Of a DNA stretch of 34,308 nt, positions 27,601 to 34,308 are shown in pieces; within the stretch, counting starts at the first letter, position 1, and every line of letters begins with the position of its first letter. The position numbers and the translations under genes are program-made. The notes below the pieces were generated by a model. That model saw nothing but the letters and a program-made list of their open reading frames with translations. It was not told the DNA's origin and searched no databases. Origin of the DNA: Caulochytrium protostelioides. Taxonomy: Eukaryota; Chytridiomycota; Caulochytriomycetes; Caulochytriales; Caulochytriaceae. The stretch is from positions 1-34,308 of the forward strand of contig ML014304.1 of assembly GCA_003615045.1 (NCBI GenBank), written 5' to 3'.

Positions 27601-29266
27601 CACACGTGATACGGCGGCTGCATCCGAGTTTGTTTATCACCCCATCCGTGCATTGGATCATGAACTGCGCCACATCGCCTTGAGCATTACGAGCATGCTG
27701 CGCTTTGCTCTGCTAACACGAAATGCCGAAGGAACTTCGATGCCATATGCCCACAACTATTTCACGGCGCATTGCTCCGCGCTGCTTCCTTCCGTGAGCA
27801 CTCTGGTCATGGTAACCCATTATGATGTGCACGCTTCGCTACGCGCAGGTGCTCGGACCCCTATTAACGCGCTCGGATTTGTGGTCGACCTCTTCGTCAC
27901 GATCTGTCAATACCTCGACTATACGATCCCTAACTGGACACCCACGGAGACGCTTCAAGCCCAGGCGCTCGCCGTCATGAGTCTGGTGACGGCGCCCTTC
28001 TCCCACTGCGCGCGCTTCATCCTCCATCGCGTACTGATTTCGCGCCCTGTGATGGACATGGCATTTCCTGTCGTCACCCAGGCGACGAAAGACTATGTGG
28101 ACGCCAAACTTCTTAAGTCGTCGACGATGGAGGCGTCAAAAACGCTGATTCGCGGCCTGGGCGCTCGCCGCCCCGCCACCCTTCGTCCCGAAGTCCAGCC
28201 CAACTTGACTCATCTGCTGTGGGACCCTGCTCGGGACCGTATGCCGTGGCCGACGTGGTGGCCGGTCATGTTTATCTGGCACCTGGTCCGCCCCTATCAC
28301 CGGCCGTCCCGTGTCGGTGATCTTGACATCAAACTCTCTGAAAATGGCTTTAACCATTTGCGCGATCTGCTGGGGCTGCTGCTGAATGCGCTGCGCAATC
28401 ACGCGCGGTGGATGGATGAAGCACCGCACCATGTTCACTTGGTGTGCGGCCAGATTCCGCTAGCGCGCATTTTCCAGTCCATCGCCTCCACCTTTATCCT
28501 GCAAGATCCCTCGGGCGAAGATCTCTTCCATAGCAGTATTCTGCAGCCCCTGCTTTCGGATGTGTGGGCCACGTCGATGGACATCTTAGCTAAGTGCAAC
28601 GAACCGTTGGACGCACCCGGCACTCAGCCGGCGCCGCTCTACCTCGACAGGTTGGCTGAGGAGTTGGCGAATTCTGCGGCCCTCCAGGAGTTTACGGAGA
28701 TAGTGGATCACTACCAAGCGGCATCCTTCGGTGATTCCCTCTTCATGAAATATCTTCTTTTCTGGCTGTTCATGCCGCTGCCGCAAGACTACCGCGAGAC
28801 GTTCTGGCAGCACCTTGGCGAGACGCTGCTGCGCTGGCCTGTGGGTCGCGAACTGATGCGAGAGCTGCAAGCCGAGCGCCCGCATCTTCTCGCGTCATTT
28901 GTCGCGAGCCCTGAAAGCTCACCCGTCGTGCTGCGCGCCTATTATGATGCGATCAAGACTTGGGCCGCGACCGTTTCCGATCCTGTGGGTGATGCGGAGA
29001 GACAGCTGTTCCACTGGATGGCGACCCAGCAGCTCAGCAGGTACGTTGCAGCTGGCTTCCAACTCTCTCACAAGCATGCGAATGAAAAGTTGTGTCCCGA
29101 CGAGGGTGCGACTACGACCATCGCTCCTGCCAGCCCATTCGCGATGCTTTCGCGCGACGTGAAGCACCCTCGGATAGGATCGGCTCTGGTGGCGCCACCG
29201 ACACGTACCGAAATGGAACGCGATCTGCCAGAAGCCTTCTGGAAGCACCTTCTCAATCAATTGTAA
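24632..29266 (+). CDS. RNA polymerase II-associated protein 1 (RPAP1/Rba50-like)
   Basis: RPAP1-family proteins help assemble and import RNA polymerase II through the Rpb3/Rpb11 side. This 1544-residue protein starts at an ATG in good context (GCCATGG). Near residue 110, KKKLSLFAQRRLAEKQ matches the start of the RPAP1 N region. GMSEQDKDEAYEDIM and FDPELLKKLEQR (about 275-312) form the RPAP1 N-terminal domain. RFDLHG (407-412) opens the conserved RPAP1 C domain, followed by YTLAELLLLMRST. The remainder is a long helical, probably HEAT/ARM-like region without catalytic motifs. The length is close to animal RPAP1 and much longer than yeast Rba50, as is usual for basidiomycetes. It is a single exon. 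It is divergent from HIS6 and is followed in the same direction by the PMT gene. Confidence 0.88.
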   Translation: MADPRQIVRPQPGDDDLELMQQAFHASEKRPAATVVRKAPPVLAPTAAAAASPAGRPVAVARPAQRPVAAFSGHDFQDMTDPTRPEAPGIDRPGRTPDTAQHPAGPSAKKKLSLFAQRRLAEKQKPAAAAEPAAAGRREDDAAGDAKRDAVPGVPDDQNPFMKPKHIESADGHLGSILAEVQERSGTAAQRHSTEASAFWAERRRTDGSNQLGFPAIKPAEPVVTEAAGRQKTVRFMPMKASFAERSDTANDPAAAAIAVPAAGRDQTIHDTNVQVLSGMSEQDKDEAYEDIMARFDPELLKKLEQRILQRSADPCRSPNSARAQNAVSDGDLPAVKECTPSLEGAFPVAGPPSSSRTDGAIPMDDADPLNLASIPKNKLERDKLAWMLEDAQTSSRATQPSAPAPRFDLHGAPILDTLAMEHVNLGLHHHGEESDHAGYTLAELLLLMRSTEPHQVALSCKVIRNLIQKARRAQTSSSQRDSSLGDEQLQRYLVSEFQNQSLLMHIRLAMDHARRPAHLAALQTLAAYFDISETHAYPASPRVASYDLRALLTCHPRLTDRTSPHVTGQTRSIRSMTIHQQLSDHHVNYALWSGEYPTHAKPTAQAADVGDHGNSAKDSASAPTFAEISDVVSQDALAGLMHTQIVDRIAFFLNREVASTSSIQVLLATSDAAAVAWHSVIILQALAEHSHQIADHLIRDTTLMVALWRWSGCHEVSSLLSTSAPVGSQEQPSSLLATRLQLSAAIVGVWIRVCAAGDSIAARWLVQFPIDTVYALIAGIRQQLASGPASNAPLEDPSRVQLLKLQTQFFALIEVLLSFRFLHESIGTLLQLLHAEWMATIATLDAMLIPNEMNEASGNRMAERQAVSVLACVVFRILGTLLPLVPDPSAEPRDALLDDISLGSKPLLAKISLFLSSESSAEQPIDMPLLSLYGHLLELTSTAAFDSMPSMDWSFLSFDKVYPVLFRRLDKLVSATTFLSSDKSVYGAITRDTAAASEFVYHPIRALDHELRHIALSITSMLRFALLTRNAEGTSMPYAHNYFTAHCSALLPSVSTLVMVTHYDVHASLRAGARTPINALGFVVDLFVTICQYLDYTIPNWTPTETLQAQALAVMSLVTAPFSHCARFILHRVLISRPVMDMAFPVVTQATKDYVDAKLLKSSTMEASKTLIRGLGARRPATLRPEVQPNLTHLLWDPARDRMPWPTWWPVMFIWHLVRPYHRPSRVGDLDIKLSENGFNHLRDLLGLLLNALRNHARWMDEAPHHVHLVCGQIPLARIFQSIASTFILQDPSGEDLFHSSILQPLLSDVWATSMDILAKCNEPLDAPGTQPAPLYLDRLAEELANSAALQEFTEIVDHYQAASFGDSLFMKYLLFWLFMPLPQDYRETFWQHLGETLLRWPVGRELMRELQAERPHLLASFVASPESSPVVLRAYYDAIKTWAATVSDPVGDAERQLFHWMATQQLSRYVAAGFQLSHKHANEKLCPDEGATTTIAPASPFAMLSRDVKHPRIGSALVAPPTRTEMERDLPEAFWKHLLNQL

Positions 29267-29704
29267 GCCACGTCCACGAAAAGTGCCCGTGCCCCCTCCT
29301 TTTCTTGTTTTTTTTTTTTTTCACCTTTCCGCCCACCATCTGGCTGTCTTGCGGCCTCAACGGAAGTCTCGGTGTCGCGTGTGGCGACGACGCGATCCTG
29401 CGCACCAGACTATCGTCTTCGGCATGCTGACGCATCCAAGAGGATAGCCTGCAGCGAGATAACATCTTTAAAAAGGATTCAACATGTTCTTCCTCCATGA
29501 TCCCGTCGCTTGGCATGGCTGTGTTATTGTGTGGATATCGTTCTTTGGTTCGTGTGGTGAGGCAGCCGCCCCGGGTCTTGTCGGCATTGCCCATCTGCCG
29601 CTGCCACCTTACAGATCACTGCTGTTACGACCGCGTATCGGTGATTTCATTTCTGACGTTTGTTCCTCTCCTCCTCCCTACCGCGCGCTCATACGTCCGC
29701 TGAC
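29267..29704. other. Intergenic region between RPAP1-like and PMT genes
   Basis: It holds the 3' end of the RPAP1-like gene, a T14 tract near 29310 and a pyrimidine-rich stretch (29655-29690) before the PMT start. No gene is seen. Confidence 0.45.
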
Positions 29705-32128
29705 ATGGGTCGCGATTTCAGGCAGCGGTCCAAGGCCGCCCCGCATAGCGGCGAGGGCAGTGATAGTCCGAGCCGGAATGAGATAACTCAGCCTCTTTTG
29801 GACGACCCGCAGGGGGATCCGGGATATGAAGACTGGCACGGAATCAGCGATTCCGGCAAGGAAAAGGTACGTTTGGCCTCCCAGTCGGCATGTATGGTGT
29901 AAACTTTGTCTCGCGGCTGTCGCCGGGCCAAAAGCTCACCTTCTCTGTGTGTCATTGATCTGACTTAACACGCGTAGGCTGTCCGCTCGTCGCGCCGCTT
30001 GGCGGCGCTTGGCGGCCCCATAAGCCGCCCTATCGTGATCACCCTGATTCTCGTGGCGATGATGATCCGCTTGTTCCGACTGTCCCACCCATCGTCCGTG
30101 GTGTTTGATGAAGTCCACTTTGGTGGCTTTGCGGGCCAGTACATCAACGGTACATTCTTCATGGATGTCCATCCCCCGCTGGGTAAGCTTCTCTTTGCTG
30201 CCACGGGCTATCTGGCAGGCTACAACGGCATGTTCAACTTTAGCAAAATCGGTGCCGATTACATTGCGCCTCGTGTGCCGTATGTCGCCATGCGGATGCT
30301 TCCCGCTGTCATGGGATGCCTTCTGTCCCCTGTGGCATATATGACATCGCGAAACCTGGGCTTCACTCAGGCTGCGGCTGTCCTGGTCGCGATCGCGATC
30401 ATGTTTGACAATGCGCTTGCCACCCAGTCGCGTTTGATTCTTCTTGACTCCATCTTAATTCTCTTCACAGCGATGGCCATGCTGTCGTGGTCCGAGTTTA
30501 TGGTGGTTTCCCGCAGCCCGAAGATCGCACCATTTACGCTGCGATGGTGGCTTCCGCTGATTGCGACAGGGATAAACTTGGGCTTGGCTGTCAGCGTCAA
30601 AATGGTCGGCTTGTTCATCATTGCCACCATCGGCACGAGCACGGTGTGGCAGCTCTGGACCATGCTGGGCAACCTTTCCATCCCGCCCCGCACGTTGGTA
30701 CGCCATGTCATGGCCCGTGCCTTTGCTCTCGTCGCGGTCCCGATGATGGTGTATGCCCTGTTCTTCGCCGTCCACTTCCGCGTACTCTGGCGCAACGGAG
30801 CGGGAAACACATTCATGAGTCCTGAGTTCCAAGCGTCCATTGCCGGTTCAGGCCTCTCAGGCCCCACTTACGAACCAGTTGTGTATGGCTCGAAGCTGTT
30901 TATCCGCCACCATGGCACGAACGGCGGTTTCCTCCATTCGCATGAGCATGCCTATCAGACAGGCAGTTTGCAGCAGCAGGTCACCTGCTACCCTTTCGTT
31001 GACAGCAACAGCTATTTCTTCATCAAGCCCGCCCTAGAGATCAACAACGGGACGTCGCGTGAAGTGCCGTTGAACGACGAAATCCGCCCCGTTCGTAACG
31101 GTGACATTGTGCGCCTTGAGCATACCGTGACATTCAGGCGTCTTCATTCGCATGATATGCGGGCCCCTGTCACCGATACAGAGGACATGAAAGAGGTCTC
31201 TGCATATGGATCAGCCAACTTTCCTGGCGACTCAAACGACCACTGGCGGCTGGAAATTGTGGGTGAACCGCCTAAGACCGAACTCAAGGCGATCACGCAG
31301 CGCTTCCATCTTCATCACGTGAACCAGGGCTGCTCCCTGTTCAGTCACAGTATCAAACTTCCCGAATGGGCCTTCGGCCAGCAGGAAGTGGCCTGCGCCA
31401 AAAATGGTCGCAAAGATCTGATTTCATGGCTCATTGAGCAAAACGACCACAGTTCATTCAATGAAACCACTCCGAAAGTTCAGTACCGCCAGCCTTCTTT
31501 CTGGGAAAAGTTCATCGAAATTCACAAAGTGATGTTCAAGATCAACAACGACCTCAAAAGCAGCCACCCGTTCGACTCGCGACCTGTTGCGTGGCCGCTG
31601 CTCAACCGTGGAATCAGTTTCTGGGCGGCTGATGAGCCCCATCGGGGTCAGATCTACCTACTCGGCAACCCCATCCTGTGGTGGTTGGCTGTACTGGGCA
31701 TCGTGGTTTACGTGGTGTACGAAGCGGCATGCATTCTCTTGACCCAGCGCGGTTTCTTTTTCCATCGCTTTGGCCCCGTGCGTGACATCGCCAATCAGAC
31801 AGTCCTGCTCTTCTCTGCGTGGGCATTCCATTACCTGCCTTTCTTCGTGATGTCGCGCCAGCTGTTCCTGCACCACTACCTGCCTGCGTTCTACTTTTCT
31901 GTTCTGTTGCTCGGCACTGTCTTCCACGCCGTCACATTCCGGTGGGCCCCGAAGATGCAGTGGGCTTCGATGACGGTGATCGCTGTGTTACTCGCCTGGT
32001 CATACTTCCACTTCAGTGCGTTTACCTATGGGCTTGAGCAAAACCCTGGTACATGCAATTCATTGAAATGGCGTAGCAAATGGGACTTTGATTGTGCTAA
32101 AGCCGAACGTGCAGCGCATTCGCTCTAG
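29705..32128 (+). CDS. Protein O-mannosyltransferase, PMT family (two exons)
   Basis: This ER membrane enzyme transfers mannose from dolichyl-phosphate mannose to Ser/Thr of secretory proteins, which is needed for fungal cell-wall and membrane proteins. The model is join(29705..29866, 29978..32128), 770 residues. A cytosolic N tail of about 70 residues precedes the first membrane segment (PIVITLILVAMMIRLF). The catalytic luminal loop has FDEVHFGGF with D98/E99 and FMDVHPPLGK. Several membrane helices follow, then luminal MIR repeats (about 360-540, with GGFLHSHEHAYQTGSLQQQ, RLHSHD and LFSHSIKLPEW). The C-terminal helices include WWLAVLGIVVYVVY and FLHHYLPAFYF. These are PMT hallmarks. Features of PMT1, PMT2 and PMT4 are mixed, so I leave the subfamily open. 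Confidence 0.93.
29867..29977 (+). other. Intron of the PMT gene
   Basis: Donor AAAAG|GTACGT and acceptor CGCGTAG|GCT bound a 111-nt phase-0 intron, with TGACTTAAC as branch site. Splicing joins SGKEK to AVRSSRRLAALGG, keeping the frame into the membrane domain. Confidence 0.88.
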
Positions 32129-32900
32129 ACAAGTGCAAGTGGTGGGAAGTTCAAAATGCGCCATTCATGATTTGGACCCCATATCTTATAACACAAGCTT
32201 TGATGCGAGCTACGACATAATTAAGCCTTATCCAAGGAAATTTCCATTCCGGGAGCGATGGATAATTTCGCGCCAGGAAATTTCCGTAGCACTGGGATCA
32301 ATCGGAGCAGCAAGCTTTCATATACAAAGATTTTCACCGTGGTATAGCTCGTTGGCTGGTGCTGGATGGTGGTCGGTAGATTGGAAGCTTTGAGAGCGTG
32401 AGAGTAGAGAGTAAGGTTGATAGACAAGGTGTAGAAGCTCGCCCCTGGCGAGCGACATCCATTAAACGTCCGGAGCCTGTGGGCGACAGTCTGAGCTTCA
32501 GGCGACCGCCGGCCGCCGATACTTATACGTCGGTGTCGCGATCTCCGGAAGTCGATCCCTGCGGTTCATGCCGTGACTTGGCGGCCCGTTCCCGGGATTC
32601 CCCTCGTCCGCCGGTTACGCGGGTTTCACTTGCCCGGCGGTCCGTGGGATAATCCTCGGTCGCCGGTCGTCGGGTTCCCCCGACAACGGGGCGGTCGGCC
32701 CGCGAAAGGGAAAGTGCGGATGACGCGGGGTGGAGTTCTTCAAACGCGTTCCTTTGTCCTATGAGTGGTCGTAATGGGCCCGTCTCTTGTTCAGGAGTCG
32801 CTTTGACCAAGATTGTTAGAGGGCCTCTCGAAGGAGCGTGAGCTCCGTCCTTGAAGCTGGGTGACGGCGTGTGGGGGTCGATCCCTTGGGTGCTTCAGGC
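32129..32900. other. Intergenic region between PMT and Fanzor-like relic 3
   Basis: The left part (32129-32400) is AT-richer, with a repeated GGAAATTTCC-type word at about 32237 and 32277 (3' flank of PMT). The right part is GC-rich and might include eroded N-terminal sequence of relic 3, but no motif supports it. Confidence 0.35.
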
Positions 32901-32904
32901 GACA

Positions 32905-33801
32905 GCGTGGCCACTTTCATCGACCGCTCCTTTCCTCCGAAACGTAGGGCGTGCGCAACGAAGTTCATGAACCCCGTCGCCGAGGGGGCCGCCATGGCGC
33001 CCGTCGTCGCTGAGGTGGTGATCGCATATGGCGCGGCCAAGTTTGCTCCTGGGGGCAAGGGCGAGATCGCCGTCCAACCGCTAGCGCGTACAAGGCGTGC
33101 GCCCAGCGTTTCCGCACCATTCGGTCGACGAGTTCCGGACGACCTAGGTGCATGCCGAGACGAAAGGGATCCTGACCAAGGTGAAAACCCGGGACCCGAC
33201 GCAGGTGCCGATCGCTCGCGCGTCCCGGACATGTGCTCCCCATACCGCGCCTGCGGCCGTGAACCCGGTCTGCAGGAGTGGGGCGAGCGCTCGCTCGACG
33301 GCGCCGACGGGGGTCGACCCGCCCCACAATGCTCGCGGGAGTGCCCAACCAACCGCGCCGACGGCCGTGAACCCGATCCGCACGTCCCCGTCAGGCGCTC
33401 GCTCGATGGCGCCGACGCGGGTCAACCCGCCCCGCAGGACGCGCGCAGGCGGTTCCCGGGCCAAGCCGACGCCGGCCACCCCGGTCCGCAGACCCCGGGT
33501 GTACGCCCAGACGCATGTGGTCCTGAAACCGGGCCAACACCGGCGCCATGGAACCGTGGTTCGAGGGTTGGTATGAAGCCGCCCCTGGCAACGAAGCCAC
33601 CAACGGCAAGTTAGGAACCGCGACCTCAATGCCGCGTTGAACATCCGACGCCTTACCCGAACGACCGGAGGCGTCATGCCGCAACCCGCAGCAAGTCCCC
33701 CTGCGGCCCGTGGTCGGCAAAATCATCCGACACTGAACTGAATGCCTACTGACTCGGTAGGGGACTCCTGTGAAGCACCACCGAGGGCATGATGCCCGTG
33801 T
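32905..33801 (+). pseudogene. Fanzor/TnpB-like nuclease relic 3 (best-preserved C-terminal half)
   Basis: The upstream frame has PPKRRACATKF, then AEVVIAYGAAKFAPGGKGE (about 33010-33066). After a frameshift comes SVDEFRTT-stop-VHAETKG (RuvC-II-like, about 33121-33162), with a TAG where relic 1 has CAG. An insertion of four 54-bp repeats follows (33247-33462), then VYAQTHVVLK, a TGA at 33574-33576, and VRNRDLNAALNIRRL (about 33610-33655). This last block keeps the R-D-x-N-A-A Asp lost in relics 1 and 2. One frameshift and two stops prevent translation. Similarity to the 3' tail of relic 1 continues to about 33801, ending in CGTGT. No N-terminal RuvC-I region is recognisable. Fanzor is the best assignment; another TnpB-like family is possible. 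Confidence 0.65.
33247..33462 (+). repeat. 54-bp tandem repeat x4 inside relic 3
   Basis: Four exact-length 54-bp units begin at 33247, 33301, 33355 and 33409. In the frame of the RuvC-II-like block they encode four 18-residue units starting AP(A/T)xV(N/D)P. Relic 1 has only about one corresponding unit (around 820-840), so the array expanded in this copy. Confidence 0.85.
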
Positions 33802-33875
33802 CAGGTTAATATATCCGACCGTAACTAAACATACATAAATATATATATCTTAGAGCTCGAACGGTAGCAAAATGA

Positions 33876-33947
33876 GGGCTCAACCGGGAATTGAACCCGG
33901 GACCTCCTGCACCCTAAGCAGGAATCATACTACTAGACCATTGAGCA
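33876..33947 (-). tRNA. tRNA-Pro (anticodon AGG)
   Basis: The - strand folds as a 72-nt proline tRNA. The anticodon AGG sits in loop TTAGGGT, closed by CCTGC/GCAGG. The D arm has TGGTCTAGTAG, the T arm has CCCGGGTTCAATTCCCGG and the discriminator is C. The acceptor pairs at six positions, but position 1 is T opposite C72, where fungal and animal tRNA-Pro normally have G1-C72. A short TTTT lies just downstream (33870-33873), so transcription is plausible. The mismatch could impair maturation or charging, making it either a variant gene or an early pseudogene. Confidence 0.88.
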
Positions 33948-34052
33948 ATTTTTCTGTGTTGCGTACGGCAGCCAGCTCAGCATTTGCGCAGTCACTTGTG
34001 GCTCGCGGCGTCATTGCTTAGCTGTGCTGAGCCGTTATTTTGCGGTCACATG

Positions 34053-34247
34053 CAAGATTTGCATGCTGTGCCACCGCAGCGGCGGCCATGTGAAGATTTG
34101 CATGCTGTGCCACCGCAGCGGCGGTCATGTGAAGATTTGCATGCTGTGCAGCCGCCGCAGCGGTCATGTGAAGATTTGCATGCTGTGCCGCCGCCGCAGC
34201 GGTCACGTGAAGATTTGCACGGTACGCCACCGTTGCGGTGGTCATGA
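34053..34247. repeat. 39-bp tandem repeat x5
   Basis: Five consecutive 39-bp units start at 34053, 34092, 34131, 34170 and 34209. The core is AAGATTTGCATGCTGTGCC followed by a CCGCAGCGG-type palindrome and GTCATGTG. A partial unit (GCGGTCACATG) precedes the array and a diverged GC-rich tail follows. Unit 5 carries a perfect hairpin, CCACCG-TTG-CGGTGG. Because 39 is a multiple of 3, both strands show 13-residue protein-like repeats, which I regard as by-products. Confidence 0.92.
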
Positions 34248-34308
34248 GGCCACGCAAAGTTGGCACAGCCGCAACGGAGGCGTCACGACGGCAAATGAGC
34301 GTTCCAAT
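34248..34308. other. Window end
   Basis: A diverged continuation of the repeat-like GC-rich sequence (GGCACAGCCGCAACGG). Too short to interpret. Confidence 0.3.

Noticed and set aside
34053-34247. A CRISPR-like array
   Set aside because: The units are directly contiguous 39-bp tandem repeats with no unique spacers, in a eukaryotic genome.
33984-34247. An 87-codon + strand frame with 13-residue repeats
   Set aside because: It arises from the 39-bp array; the opposite strand is equally open, and no non-repeat domain is present.

Overview
The window is nuclear DNA from a fungus, most likely a basidiomycete yeast of the Ustilaginomycotina/Malassezia type. The evidence is a compact, GC-rich layout with genes on both strands; short introns near the 5' ends of genes with GTAAGT/GTAAGG-like donors; eukaryotic tRNA genes with internal A and B boxes, one carrying an intron; and only eukaryotic housekeeping proteins. 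The genus is inferred from general character, not proven.

Layout, left to right. A tRNA-Gly(GCC) with an intron lies 3 nt from a tRNA-Asp(GUC), apparently one dimeric transcript. Next comes a decayed Fanzor/TnpB-like nuclease relic (relic 1, + strand). A mitochondrial acyl-CoA dehydrogenase (-) is divergent from a large disordered protein (+) that carries a PIP-box-like motif and three SUMO-interaction-like motifs. A second Fanzor-like relic (-) lies head to head with the AP-2 mu adaptin gene (+), whose short first exon was found from the sequence. Two - strand genes follow: an ISWI chromatin remodeller and ornithine decarboxylase. A 4.7 kb gene-poor, GC-rich intergenic region separates ornithine decarboxylase from the DED1-type RNA helicase (+). 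Then come HIS6 (-, two exons) divergent from an RPAP1/Rba50-like RNA polymerase II assembly factor (+), and a PMT-family protein O-mannosyltransferase (+, two exons). The right end holds a third Fanzor-like relic (+), a tRNA-Pro(AGG) (-) and a 39-bp x5 tandem repeat.

The protein-coding genes do not form one pathway. They are ordinary housekeeping genes: fatty or branched-chain acid oxidation, endocytosis, chromatin, polyamine and histidine synthesis, translation initiation, Pol II assembly and ER glycosylation. The accessory signal is the family of three Fanzor-like (eukaryotic TnpB homologue) relics. They share RuvC-II-like and zinc-ribbon/RuvC-III-like motifs and a similar 3' noncoding tail, and two of the three sit beside tRNA genes. 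All three are broken.

Four gene models differ from the plain open reading frames. The acyl-CoA dehydrogenase, AP-2 mu, HIS6 and PMT genes each have an intron that restores a family-typical N terminus. The DED1 gene probably has an intron in its 5' leader that removes every upstream ATG.
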